Assembly: GCA_031963005.1 (NCBI GenBank)
Contig: JASSUL010000011.1
Location: 1-64,000, forward strand
From: JASSUD01 sp031963005
GTDB lineage: Bacteria > Pseudomonadota > Gammaproteobacteria > Burkholderiales > Burkholderiaceae
Length of the DNA: 64,000 nucleotides
Direction: 5' to 3'
Shown: positions 1 to 9,305 of the stretch, in pieces
Numbering within the stretch: position 1 is the first letter of the stretch
Layout of the letters: every line of letters begins with the position of its first letter
Notes under the pieces: generated by a model
What the model saw: the letters and a program-made list of their open reading frames with translations, nothing else
Told to the model about the DNA's origin: nothing
Databases searched by the model: none
Position numbers and translations under genes: made by a program

Positions 1-830
1 TAACTTCACTATCTGAATCGTTCAGGGCGGCTTCTAAGGCAGATTCAGCTTCCGGGGATAGCGCGGCTGACTGCTGACCTAACCGTAACGCCGCATTACG
101 TCTAAGGAAATTAGAGTACTGTTGATTGCCAACCGCCTCGACTAAGATAGGAGTCACTTTATCTAAGAAGTGGCCTTTGTTGGCTAATGCCAAAGCCGCT
201 CGAATTTTAACTTGGCTATCTGGATCATTTAGGGCGGCTTCTAAGGCAGATCGGGCCTCCTGGGATAGCGCGGCTGACTGCTGAGCTAACCGTAACGCCG
301 CATTACGTCTAAGGAAATTAGAGTACTGTTGATTGCCAACCGCCTCGACTAAGATGGGAGTCACTTTATCTAAGAAAAGGCCTTTGCGAGCTAATGCCGC
401 AGCAGTCTGAATTTTAACTTGGCTATCTGAATCGTTAAGAGCGGCTTCTAAAACAGACCGGACCTCTTGGGATGGGGCTGCCGACTGCTCACCTAACCGT
501 AACACAGCACTGCGTCTAAGCCAGTTAGTGCACTGCTGATTGGCAACCGCCTCCACTAAGATAGAAGTCACTTTATCTAAGAAGTGGCCTTTGTTGGATA
601 ATGCCACAGCCGCATGAATTTTAACTTGGTTATTTGGATCGTTCAGGGCGACTTTTAAGGTAGATCGGGCTTCCGAGGATAGGGCTGCTGGCTGTTCACC
701 CAGCGCAAACACAACATCACGTCTAAGCCAATTAGCGTACTGCTGATTGCCAACCGCCTCCACTAAAATAGGGATCGCTTCATCTAAGAAAAGGCCGTTG
801 CGGGCTAATGCCGCAGCAGCATAGAGTCTG
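1..830. repeat. 204-nt tandem repeat inside HEAT gene
   Basis: Near-identical blocks recur with a 204-nt period: the segment at about 87-150 is repeated at 291-354, and more diverged copies follow towards 830. Each unit encodes 68 residues, that is two HEAT repeats. DNA-level identity points to recent duplication by unequal recombination. Confidence 0.8.
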
Positions 831-2089
831 ATGCCTTTATCATCATTTTTGAGAGATCTCTTCAATGCTAAGCGAGCCTGTTCAGGCATGACTGACAATT
901 TGCCCAATGCACAGGTAGCGTCACTTCGATACGCTAATGGATATTGCCTATTTTCTATCGTATCTAATAGGATTGCTGTCTGTGCCTCAGATAACTGGGC
1001 ATAAGAGGCCAATGTTATGGCGATCTCAACCTTAACCCATTGATCTTGATTCTGCTTTGCAAGCGCCGCCTCTAAAATTAAGCGAACTTTCTCAGGCAGG
1101 ATAGCTTCCTGGCGCAACACATAGACCGCATTCGCTCTCTCTACCGCTGCATACTTGTCTTCATTCTGTACCGCCTCTAGCAGCACTTGAATAGCCTCCT
1201 CAGGCAACTGACCTCTCCCCGCCAATGCAATAGCTGCTTTAAGTTGAATTCCTTGATCTTGATCTTTTAGTGTCGCTTCTAAGGCTGAGCAAACGTCCTG
1301 AGAGAGGATGGGTTGCTGGCACAAGGCAACGGCAGCATTGGCCCTATACATTACCTCGTATTGCTCTGTTTGATGCTTGATGCCATTTAGCAAGATTTCT
1401 ATATATTCGTCAGGCAATGGCTCATAATTGGATAATGCTATGGTAGCTTGAATTTTGACCCATTCATCTTGATTTTGATGATCGATTACTTCTTTTAGAA
1501 CTAAGCGAACTTCTGTCGGCAATACGGGTTGTTGACCTAATATAGCGGCAGCTTTGGCTCTATGCGTAGCTTCATAATTCCCAATGGGATTTTTCAGCAC
1601 TTTAATCAAAACTTGAATTTCAAATTTAGTCAATGTCCTGTCATGTTTGAATCCTTCAAGAAAAGCGACAGCAGCTTGTTTTGCTTCATCAGCGTCTCTC
1701 TCATAAATTGCCCTTTGCTGCGTTAAGGAGAGAATTTGCTGACCTCTGCTTAAAAGCTCTTGAGAGGCGACTTGATCAAGTTGCTCTAAACCATCTGCTA
1801 ATCTGTCTTGTAGATCCTCTCTAAGCGGAAAATAATCTGCCACCACCCGAGCAGTCACAGGTTGAACATTCACAGGTTGAACAGTCGCATCTAGAGCAGC
1901 CTGCCGTGCCAACTTATATGTATTCACGGCCTCTGTCACGTCAGATGGCGTGTCACTTTCTGCTTGAGCCTCTGCATTTTTTTTCTTTACTATTTCATCG
2001 TGATATTCATCGACTCCATCACGCAATCCTTGTCTTATTTGTTGCAGCGTAGCTTGATAGTGTGCCGAAGTTGGCGGAATTATATTCAT
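1..2089 (-). CDS. HEAT-repeat protein, 3' end beyond window
   Basis: Open from an ATG at 2089 to the window edge (about 695 codons, no stop), beginning MNIIPPTSAHYQATLQQIRQ. After about 130 residues of helical N-terminal region comes a long run of HEAT-type alpha-helical repeats of roughly 34 residues, with recurring patterns such as KIRAALALANKG and LRRNAALRLGQQ. HEAT solenoids usually bind proteins; no catalytic motif is visible. No signal peptide or membrane segment is seen, so if exported it would need a dedicated system. The repeats nearest the window edge are nearly identical at DNA level (period 204 nt). A shortened relative lies at 25750-26265. Role unknown; a secreted scaffold or host-interaction protein is inference from the neighbourhood. 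Confidence 0.8.
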   Translation of the reverse strand, partial: MNIIPPTSAHYQATLQQIRQGLRDGVDEYHDEIVKKKNAEAQAESDTPSDVTEAVNTYKLARQAALDATVQPVNVQPVTARVVADYFPLREDLQDRLADGLEQLDQVASQELLSRGQQILSLTQQRAIYERDADEAKQAAVAFLEGFKHDRTLTKFEIQVLIKVLKNPIGNYEATHRAKAAAILGQQPVLPTEVRLVLKEVIDHQNQDEWVKIQATIALSNYEPLPDEYIEILLNGIKHQTEQYEVMYRANAAVALCQQPILSQDVCSALEATLKDQDQGIQLKAAIALAGRGQLPEEAIQVLLEAVQNEDKYAAVERANAVYVLRQEAILPEKVRLILEAALAKQNQDQWVKVEIAITLASYAQLSEAQTAILLDTIENRQYPLAYRSDATCALGKLSVMPEQARLALKRSLKNDDKGIRLYAAAALARNGLFLDEAIPILVEAVGNQQYANWLRRDVVFALGEQPAALSSEARSTLKVALNDPNNQVKIHAAVALSNKGHFLDKVTSILVEAVANQQCTNWLRRSAVLRLGEQSAAPSQEVRSVLEAALNDSDSQVKIQTAAALARKGLFLDKVTPILVEAVGNQQYSNFLRRNAALRLAQQSAALSQEARSALEAALNDPDSQVKIRAALALANKGHFLDKVTPILVEAVGNQQYSNFLRRNAALRLGQQSAALSPEAESALEAALNDSDSEV

Positions 2090-2455
2090 TGTTATTTCTC
2101 TAATAAAATAAGCCTAGATATTTCATTTCAAAATCAGTGCTAGATAAGAAATACAGCCAACTTAACGATCAAAAACTTCCTATCGCAGGAATGCACCTAC
2201 TGCAGCCAGATAACTCCATTTCAGCGGGACGTTTTCACTAGCACACATGCAACTAAAGCCCGTATTAATACAACGAATATAAGAAATATCGTATGCGTAA
2301 TTAAATGGATATTTGAAGTTACTCTCTCTGAGGGATTGGCATCTCGTTTTCATTTTTGAAGAGTGCCTTTCCTCGTCACTCATACATGCATTTAGGATGC
2401 AAAAATACTACGGTATTAACCTTATGCGATTTAGCAAATAGCTTCAAAAACAAAA
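2071..2455. repeat. dispersed repeat, copy 1 (HEAT-gene 5' region)
   Basis: About 385 bp covering the first codons and upstream region of the HEAT gene match 25214-25600 closely, including the stretch GTATGCGTAATTAAATGGAT. Copy 1 leads into an intact HEAT gene; copy 2 keeps only the first few codons with GTG for ATG. It probably carries the promoter of the HEAT gene. The small open frames inside both copies look incidental. Confidence 0.75.
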
Positions 2456-2517
2456 TATCCCTATGCTCCCAAAAAAACAGAAAAACCTTTTTTCCGTTTC
2501 TTCAGCCGGGGATATGT

Positions 2518-2808
2518 ATGGAAAATTTCTTACAATCAGACGACGAATTGATCAGGCAAGAGAACCTTAAATTACTGATGGAATATGAAGAAGCACTAGA
2601 CCAATTTATGGAAGGAGAGCCGCTACCGATAGATCAATATTTGCAGGCGGCTCTTGAGCGCATTAAACAGAGCATAGAATGTGCAAAAGAAGAAGGGGCT
2701 GAGGTGGGATCCTTCGAAATACTTATTTTGTGTGGGGATGAAGCAAAAAATATTGAATGCGATGCCGTATATACCCTTTTCAAGCATTGTCAAAAAACGC
2801 GCCGTTGA
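2518..2808 (+). CDS. small acidic hypothetical protein
   Basis: A 96-residue protein beginning MENFLQSDDELIRQ. The frame is open further upstream (to 2356), but the upstream part overlaps the dispersed repeat and has poor composition. The ATG at 2518 has a GGGG run about 6 nt upstream, so it is the likelier start. The protein is acidic and helical, without signal peptide or transmembrane segment, and not recognised. It is divergent from the HEAT gene. Possibly a small cytosolic chaperone or adaptor, but nothing in the sequence proves that. Confidence 0.5.
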   Translation: MENFLQSDDELIRQENLKLLMEYEEALDQFMEGEPLPIDQYLQAALERIKQSIECAKEEGAEVGSFEILILCGDEAKNIECDAVYTLFKHCQKTRR

Positions 2809-3228
2809 AAAAGCAAGTTATATAGGTTAGGTGTCTGCTAACACCGTAAAGAAGCTTTTCTCGAAAATGTCAAAACTTGCTCAATGAGAGTTTTGAATGT
2901 ATTTTTGCTCCATCAATTTTAAGAAAGTAAAAAGAATTCATATTCAAAATCAAAAAAGCCTCCAAAAATAAGACTCTGCGTCTTACCTTTGGTAGGCTCT
3001 TCTAGCACCATTTAGCTTTACGCTATTTGTAAGCACTTCAACAAAAAAACTCTCAAAATCTTTTAATTGTTATGCTTGGCCTGTGAGGGCTTCAGAAGTA
3101 ACGTGCTTTGAAGCTATATCAGGTGATGGCGTTCTTTCCTGAGATAATTTAATTAGGGGCGTTGAATTCTTCCTCTGTAGTACAAGAAGCTCGGAGGTCT
3201 TCTATATTACGACTTCTAATTTCAGAGA
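2809..3228. other. intergenic, no gene seen
   Basis: No convincing coding region. Around 2958-3000 an AGCCT...AGGCT inverted pair encloses an AAGAC/GTCTT pair, a weak hairpin that could end transcription from the 2518-2808 gene. The rest is AT-rich without repeats that I recognise. Confidence 0.4.
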
Positions 3229-3450
3229 TTAAATCTTTACAGTGACATTGCTTAACGCTGGCTTTGTCATAGCCGATAAAATCTTTTGCGTAGCCTGCCT
3301 CTGCTCATCTAGCGCCTTTTGATTTGCTATTTCCTGCGCTTCTGCGGTTTTACGTTGTGCTGCAAGCAGTGCTGCGTTAGCTTCTCGTAGTTCAATAGTA
3401 AGCATATCTTCATCCATTGTTTTTAGAGCAGAAAAAGTATCTGCATACAA
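3229..3450 (-). pseudogene. coiled-coil fragment, probably a gene remnant
   Basis: A 73-residue reading frame rich in Ala, Glu, Gln and Lys, with heptad-like spacing typical of a coiled coil (AALLAAQRKTAEAQEIANQK). The only start within it is TTG at 3450; the frame runs upstream through a plausible coding stretch to a TAA at 3490-3492 with no ATG. This reads like the C-terminal tail of a longer helical protein that has lost its front. It lies just downstream of the F-box/LRR-like gene on the same strand. No function can be assigned. Confidence 0.4.
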
Positions 3451-3511
3451 TTTTTCAAGGCTCGTAAGATACGCATTCTTATTAGTAAGTTATTTCTTAC
3501 AGATAGAGAAT

Positions 3512-4522
3512 TCAAATGAAATTAACTTCAATGCCTGATTGCTTTAATTGATTTTTAACTTTAGATAATTTTTCAATATAATTAAATCTTAAGTCTAAAT
3601 ATTGCGTTTTTCTTGGAAATCTAGTAAGCAGATATTCTAAATCTTTTTCATCAAGCATATTATGACTTAAGTTTAGTCTTGTAACCTTAATATTTTTAAG
3701 TTTGCTTCCTAAATTACGGGCACCAGCCTTCCCAATTCCATTATTAGCAAGCGATAATTCAAATACATTCTTACCTGACAATGCCTCCGCTAATTTTTTC
3801 ATATTATTATCGCTAATCCCATTATTCTCTAGAGATAATTTATATATATCACTAAGATCTTTGTTATTTAAAATAAGGATAATTTTATCTATAAAATCAT
3901 CTTGCGAAATTGATCTAGTTTTAACTACCCCATTTAAGGTGAGAGATAAGAATGTTATATCGATTTTCTTTGATAAGGCGTCAAGCACTAGCAAAGTTGT
4001 GGCTGGATACATTTCATCTAAAGAAACATTAATATGTTGTATTTTTTTAAAAACATAATCAATAGCGTAACAAATTTGAGCAGTTGTCCAGATACGTGAT
4101 GCGCCTGCAATTCTACCTATACTGTTATGACCCCAATCTAATTGATTTTGAGGGATCCTTAGCTTCATCTCAGCTTCTAATTTTAGATGTTTTTTTAGTT
4201 TAATAAAAAAATTCTTATCAACATTCCATTGCGATTTTACAATATCGTTATTATCTATAATTTTTCTAACTATACTGCAAAAATTACGGTCAACCATCGA
4301 AAACAAAGCTAATTGGTGTACGGATTTTATAGGCACATAAATATCAAATGCCATATTCAAAATTATCTCCCAAAAATCCGGTGGCAAAATAGGCTTAGAT
4401 CTAGAGAGAGCTACATCAGTAGAATTTTCATTTGCCGGTAATTCTTGAGAGACATTTGGTACATTTTGAATAGACAGAAGCTGTGTATTTTGAGTTAATT
4501 TTTGAATTTGGCTTAAGTTCAT
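3512..4522 (-). CDS. F-box-like and leucine-rich-repeat protein
   Basis: A 336-residue protein starting MNLSQIQKLTQNTQ. Residues about 46-88 (LPPDFWEIILNMAF ... LALFSMVDRNFCSIVRKII) have the hydrophobic spacing of an F-box, the motif that binds Skp1 in eukaryotic SCF ubiquitin ligases. Residues about 225-320 hold ribonuclease-inhibitor-type leucine-rich repeats (LSLENNGISDNNMKKLAEAL, LSLANNGIGKAGARNL, LNLSHNMLDEKDLEYL). F-box plus LRR is the layout of eukaryotic FBXL proteins and of some bacterial effectors such as the GALA proteins of Ralstonia. The gene is AT-rich, stands alone and has no signal peptide. LRR is clear; the F-box is read by eye. Confidence 0.7.
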   Translation of the reverse strand: MNLSQIQKLTQNTQLLSIQNVPNVSQELPANENSTDVALSRSKPILPPDFWEIILNMAFDIYVPIKSVHQLALFSMVDRNFCSIVRKIIDNNDIVKSQWNVDKNFFIKLKKHLKLEAEMKLRIPQNQLDWGHNSIGRIAGASRIWTTAQICYAIDYVFKKIQHINVSLDEMYPATTLLVLDALSKKIDITFLSLTLNGVVKTRSISQDDFIDKIILILNNKDLSDIYKLSLENNGISDNNMKKLAEALSGKNVFELSLANNGIGKAGARNLGSKLKNIKVTRLNLSHNMLDEKDLEYLLTRFPRKTQYLDLRFNYIEKLSKVKNQLKQSGIEVNFI

Positions 4523-4804
4523 AGTTAATATAATTTTTTCAAATAAATAAAAATTAAGTAATTTTTAAAGTCATTATCAGTTTGTAAGTAAGCATTACTT
4601 ACAATGCGTATCCTGCACTTCATCGCGTACTCTTGTTCACATTTTCTTAGCTTTTACCATACTGGCATTTCACCTAAATCTGTCAATTTTTTAATGCGAG
4701 TTTATGTATGGCGGTGTTTTTCTTTTAAGGTGGCTATTTTTTCCAATCTATCACTGTAGATACTTTATGCCAGTGATCGTTCTAGTGTCTTATCGGGGTA
4801 ATAT

Positions 4805-4840
4805 GGGGTTGAGGCTCATGGAACGGAAAACCGGTTTAAG
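4805..4840. repeat. Tn3-family terminal inverted repeat (one end)
   Basis: Starts GGGG and contains GGCTCATGGAACGGAAAAC, close to the 38-bp Tn3 terminal repeat (GGGG...GCTCAGTGGAACGAAAAC...TTAAG). It sits 28 bp beyond the stop codon of the transposase remnant, exactly where a Tn3-family end belongs. The other end was not found in this window. Confidence 0.7.
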
Positions 4841-4868
4841 CACCAGTTCTAACGTTTTACTGCGGACC

Positions 4869-5051
4869 TTATTCTGCGTTCGCATGGTCATGTAGCGGTC
4901 GCAGCCCACCCTTTACCTCGGGCACCGAGAACGAATAGTGCCCCAGCATATTAATGTGATCGTGCATCAGCGGCGAAAGCCAAGCCACGCCGTCGTCTCG
5001 TACAAGGTAGCCCTCCTGGCGTAGCTAGTTCAAGGCGGCTTCCTTCATCTT
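4869..5051 (-). pseudogene. tnpA: Tn3-family transposase TnpA, C-terminal relic
   Basis: The minus strand reads MKEAALN, an amber stop (5025-5027), then LRQEGYLVRDDGVAWLSPLM and HDHINMLGHYSFSVPE, closing GGLRPL before a TAA at 4869. This is the conserved tail of Tn3-family DDE transposases, whose last domain carries LSP..H.HIN. Only about 60 of roughly 1000 residues remain and an in-frame stop is present, so it is dead. Together with the adjacent terminal repeat it marks one end of a decayed Tn3-family transposon. Confidence 0.75.
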
Positions 5052-5246
5052 ATGTAAAATTGTAGAGATTCAATAAATTATTTAACCTTAACAAAACAAA
5101 CAGCCCCACCCATCTCAGTAGACGTTAAGGTATAACAAGTATAGGCAAACATCATATAGAAGCGTAAAAACCAAAAGCATATTGGCCTCCTACAATCGTT
5201 ACAAAATCCTCGTAGGCAACGGCAGAAGATCTTAGGGAGATCCCAA

Positions 5247-6996
5247 ATGCTACCCGTCTCACGTGCTCCATCGTTTCATTCCCATATCCCAGCGATACAA
5301 GCCGGCCCATCATCACCTTATCCTACAAACTCATTAAATACATCGCCAAAAAGGCAAAACTCGCTTACTTGCTGGCATGGGCTATACCGACATTAAAAAG
5401 TGGAGAAGCATTTGATTCTCTAGCTCATATGTATTTTCTAGCGTAGAGTTCAAAGCTATTCAGAGAAAGTAAACAAGAGCTTGATAATCAGCTAAGAAAT
5501 CTTGAAATTCAAGAAAAGTAGCAGCTAAGCGAGCAAGAGATAGCGTTCGTTAAGCAATCTCGACAAGCATGCGAAAGAGACATAGCTAAAATTGAAAGAG
5601 AAAGACAGGCAAGCTATGAGGCAATTATGAATGGTACGCCTGAGTTGCGCGCATTTATGCTAGAACAGCCTGCTCAATTTAATACACAGAACGCTGAAAA
5701 ATTTGCGTATCGATATCAGCAAGTCGCTGAATTTTTACGAACCTCAGGAGAGTACGGCGAAGCGTTGGCGGGGTTTAACAATTTTTAGAGTCTGGTGCTT
5801 ATACACCAAACTCTAACCCAACCCTAGATGGCGCCAAACAAATACAAAAAGAACTGCTAGAGAAATGGTTTAGACGGATTTCTATTTCTGCAAAAATAGG
5901 TTTAAAAGAACAATATAAATCAGAGGCAGAATTTTTATCGGTAAAAGATTTTTTTCTAAAAGACCGACAAGAACCAGCACTAAGACGTGAGCACCAAACG
6001 TCTGTTGAAAAAGTAGGTAGAGACCTAAGAAGGTTGGCAGAAGACCCTAAAGAAAAATTAAGTTCAATATTAAGAGATCTGACGCTAGCTCTCAGCGCCC
6101 CAAAAAATACTAAAAAGATTTGTTTGAACCATTTGGTCTATGGAGCGTTAATCGAATACCTTCCAACCCTACCCCAAGCACCAGCAAAATTAATATTAGA
6201 AAGACTCGCTGCGTATAGTTTTGGAGGGATGCCTAAGGTGCTGAAGTCCATTTTCTTTGAAAAATTAAAGCTATACCCGCATAGCGAAATTTATGATTCG
6301 CTTGAGAAAGTGATGGGTTATTTATCCATTTCGGAAAAAAAATTAATTTTAGAAGATTACCCTGATTTACCTAGCAAAATTATATTAGATTTCTTGAAAC
6401 TTGAATTGGAATGCATTCCTCTTAGGCAAGATATAAAATTTCTCGATTATTTATATGGTTATCTTGAAGCAATTCCAGAATATACATTCAGAGCAAATTT
6501 AAATAATTTCATGGAGTTAATAGAATCTGTCTGCAAACTGGATCAAGTAAAAATTTATGGTGAGATTCGTGAAGGCGCTCTTTTTAGGAATTCTCAATCT
6601 AAAATTATTGATTTAATAGAAAAATACATAAAAAAATTACCCAGTGGAGCAATCGCTCCTCTCCTAATGGGTATACCCAAGAACTGGTTATTATTTTCTA
6701 ACGATAAAAGATATCAATTAATAAACATTATTAAGAAGAATTTACCAGGTGTATCTAATAAAGATGGAGTGATAAGCAGCATTGTCAATAATTTAGATGG
6801 ACTGCCAAGGCAAAGAGAACGAGACTTAATTATTGAATTAATTTCGCCATATTTAGATGGCAGTCATAGTCAACAGGTATCTCTTTCTGTATTAAGGATT
6901 TTACTGAGTAAAAGTGAAAAGCTGTCTTTAATTCATCGAATAAATGTTACGAGTTGGCTACTTGAACGTCTCGATCATCAGAGTTCTAGCCTGTGA
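5247..6996 (+). pseudogene. large helical-repeat protein gene, broken by stops and a frameshift
   Basis: The distal 1.2 kb (5779-6996) is one open frame encoding about 400 residues of helical, Leu/Ile/Lys-rich sequence resembling a solenoid. Upstream, another frame (about 5400-5788) encodes a coiled coil (ESKQELDNQLRNLEIQEK) broken by TAG codons at 5444 and 5519 and ending in NNF-stop. Adding one T in the T-run at 5782-5786 joins it smoothly to LESGAYTPNS, so a single-base frameshift separates them. A third piece from an ATG at 5247 could be the original Ser/Pro-rich N-terminus. The 6034 TTG is only an internal codon. A deleted copy lies at 25617-25690. Function unknown; effector-like by context. 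Confidence 0.65.
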
Positions 6997-7136
6997 CGCT
7001 CACCTCCTTTCTTTTTTATTCCCTCAAAAACTTTTATAAAGACTTTATTTATCTTTGATTGAGACACGCCTACTCCCTAACAAGGGAGCGCTCCCGCACC
7101 GGTTTTGGTCAAAAGATTAAATTATCAAATTATTAT

Positions 7137-7607
7137 GTGTAGCGGCTAAATAGTAATGTCTGGTTTTGGCTAAATAGAAATGTCTTGTTTTTAACTCTAT
7201 GCTGAGCAATTTATACCGCTGAGCTGAGGGTTTTAATGGCTAAACCTGGGTGTATTACGATGAGCATGCGCGAACTTGACCGAGTCAAAGTCATAGAAGC
7301 AGTGGTTGAGCGTCGTTTAAAGCATTATCAGGCCGCAGAATGGCTGGGTTTGAGTACTCGGCAGATTACTCGTATTGTTGATCGATATCTTCAATTTGAC
7401 GCAGCAGGAATAGCCTCTCGCCATCGCGGCAAGGCAAGTAATCATCAACTCTCAGTAAACGTAGTGTCTCGTGCAGTTGGTCTTATTCGTGAGCATTATT
7501 CAGACTTTGGCCCTACATTGGCATGCGAGAAGCTCTGTGAATGCCATGGCATCAAGTTGGCCAAGGAAACAGTGCGCCGCCTGATGATTGAAGCCAATTA
7601 TTGTTGA
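7137..7607 (+). mobile_element. truncated ISNCY (IS1202-type) element with transposase N-terminus
   Basis: The open frame at 7236-7607 (123 residues) starts after a GAGGG ribosome site and reads MSMRELDRVKVIEAVVERRL, then AAEWLGLSTRQITRIVDRYL, a helix-turn-helix, then GPTLACEKLCECHGIKLAKE. This is the DNA-binding front of ISNCY/IS1202-type transposases, which are over 400 residues long; the DDE core is missing and the frame ends abruptly in NYC. Upstream, two direct copies of GGCTAAATAG.AATGTCT (about 7144-7190) match the usual terminal region of these elements. The element is cut on its right side and cannot transpose alone. Confidence 0.75.
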
Positions 7608-7724
7608 AGCCATTTTTTAGCAAAAGATATATAAATAATAAAATTATTGAAAATATATAAAAATTAAGCATTTGGGAGGCGATTGCCAATTTTTTTCTAT
7701 ATATTCTCAAAGTTAATTATGGAA

Positions 7725-8624
7725 TTAAATAAAGTTAAATTGCTCTAATCCAGCTGCAATAGCCGCCTGCCGCGTATTATACCCCGCCTGAGCAAAACCC
7801 ATAACCAGCGTCCCACATACAACAAAACCAAAAATAAAAGCCATATCTATATAAAGTGCTAATGGCGTTATCAGGTGATTTTTATCATCCCATCTACCAT
7901 CTGTTTCACATACCTTTGTATCTTTAAAAGTATTAATCCCACATATACTATTATATAGAATAAAACCAACAAGAGAACCCATGCTTATTGCCGCATTTAT
8001 ATTCATATATCTTTCGCATTCTTTAATTTTCTCTAGAAACATATCTGCCCTACGAGATTGATTAATTGCAGAGGCATATGAGGAGCCACTTTCTCTTTGA
8101 ATTTGAGCATTAGGCGGGCCTTGATGCGCCGCTAGAGAATTGCTTTCTTCTTGGGTTTGATGATTACTAGAATTCGTCGTTTGATAATTGGCTGATAGCC
8201 TTGGTTCAGAGAGCAAGCTGGTTGACGAAGACGCAGCAGGCTCTTGCACATTGTCTTGAGGCATTCTTTGGGGCAATGCTTGGAGATTTCTTCTTTGGGC
8301 GTCAATACGCCTCGCACTATTTCCTAGATTAGAGGAAATCTCCATTACTGAGAATTCTGCTGTTACTCCCCCTTGCCTTTCTAGTAGCAATCTTAAGTTT
8401 TCACGTTGTAACCTAGCTATCTCACTATCGCGCTCTTCAACTACAGCTTGCCAACGATTTTCTTCATTCGATAGAGCATGTGATGATATAAGTGAGGGAG
8501 AGTATGGACGTGATGGGGAAGCATCGTCTTCCAATACTGCTTGCCTATCATTGGCCAGCAAAACCTGCGAAGGGGAGGAAGAACGTGATGGAAATGATGG
8601 CGTGGAGCTTCCAATTACAGTCAT
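7725..8624 (-). CDS. Ser-rich coiled-coil protein with two C-terminal membrane segments
   Basis: A 299-residue protein. The first 60 residues are Ser/Pro-rich (PSFPSRSSSPSQVLLANDRQ), a short coiled coil follows (EERDSEIARLQRENLRLLLE), then a polar Ser/Gln/Asn linker and two hydrophobic segments near residues 208-232 and 251-280. It is a clear paralogue of the 24301-25155 product: same Ser-rich start, a shared ARRI(D/K)A block and the shared pattern SANYQTT / SNYKTT. ATG at 8624 has TTAGG upstream within a leader conserved in three genes of this window. No enzyme motif is seen. A membrane-inserting effector is plausible but unproven. Confidence 0.65.
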   Translation of the reverse strand: MTVIGSSTPSFPSRSSSPSQVLLANDRQAVLEDDASPSRPYSPSLISSHALSNEENRWQAVVEERDSEIARLQRENLRLLLERQGGVTAEFSVMEISSNLGNSARRIDAQRRNLQALPQRMPQDNVQEPAASSSTSLLSEPRLSANYQTTNSSNHQTQEESNSLAAHQGPPNAQIQRESGSSYASAINQSRRADMFLEKIKECERYMNINAAISMGSLVGFILYNSICGINTFKDTKVCETDGRWDDKNHLITPLALYIDMAFIFGFVVCGTLVMGFAQAGYNTRQAAIAAGLEQFNFI

Positions 8625-8680
8625 TATTTTGCCTAAGACAGGTTGTAAAAATCTCGTTACAGGCTAATCAAGAATCCGAA
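8625..8680 (-). promoter_or_regulatory. shared 5' leader, copy A
   Basis: Minus strand carries GATTA.CC, AGATTTTTACA and CTTAGGCAAAATAATG up to the start codon. The same order and spacing recur before the HEAT pseudogene (26266-26320) and, in shorter form, before 25155. Probably promoter/leader plus ribosome site. Confidence 0.5.
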
Positions 8681-8800
8681 GAGTAAATAGTGGGTGATTT
8701 TCCACTTTATTTTTCAAATATTAAAATAGGCGCTATCTTCTTTCTCTAACCTCTTTACTGTAATTTTTGAAATGTATTAAATTCGACTGTTTTTAGGACT

Positions 8801-9097
8801 GACCTTGCCTCGATTTGGCGGCGTCATTGGCAAGAGGTGATTCCCTTTTTTGCCTACCCGATTGAGGTGCGTAAAATCATTTATACCACTAACGCTATTG
8901 AGAGTTTACATATGCAGGTGCGTAAAGTGATTAAAAATCGAGGGCACTTTCCGAATGACCAGGCCGCCATCAAATTAATTTATTTAGCCTTGCGAAATAT
9001 CACGAAAAAATGGACCATGCCACCTAAGCACTGGCGAGACGCAAAAGTCCAATTCGCTATTTTATTTGGTGAACGCTTTACCGCTTCTTTAACATGA
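8801..9097 (+). pseudogene. IS256-family transposase, C-terminal relic
   Basis: The frame reads DLASIWRRHWQEVIPFFAYP, then YTTNAIESLHMQVRKVIKNR and GHFPNDQAAIKLIYLALRNI, ending AILFGERFTASLT. This is the conserved last quarter of IS256 (mutator-type) DDE transposases, including YTTNAIES. About 98 of roughly 400 residues remain; the front with the first two catalytic acids is gone. An isolated relic beside the conjugative region. Confidence 0.85.
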
Positions 9098-9305
9098 GGC
9101 AGATTTATAGTAGTGAAAGGTAATTGGCTTCTTCACACAAAGTTTCTGATAGGCTCTTGGTGAACGCTCTACGCTATTGATAGCCCTGCTTTTCTTTGGC
9201 TCTAAATTAATTAATATGCCCTGTGGCTTTCTTCTTTCAACCTTTATGCATTTATTTCTTTTGCTTTATTAAAGTTAAGCAGTATGTCAGATTAAGTCTT
9301 GTTCT

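Noticed and set aside
1..830. Regular repeats as a CRISPR array
   Set aside because: The 204-nt period is coding and in phase with HEAT repeats; no short repeats with unique spacers.
2180..2383. 67-residue frame, with a 64-residue counterpart at 25338-25532
   Set aside because: The similarity is due to the duplicated DNA block; frames have different starts, no ribosome sites and poor composition.
4704..4895. 63-residue plus-strand frame
   Set aside because: It overlaps the Tn3 end and transposase relic and has no ribosome site or natural composition.
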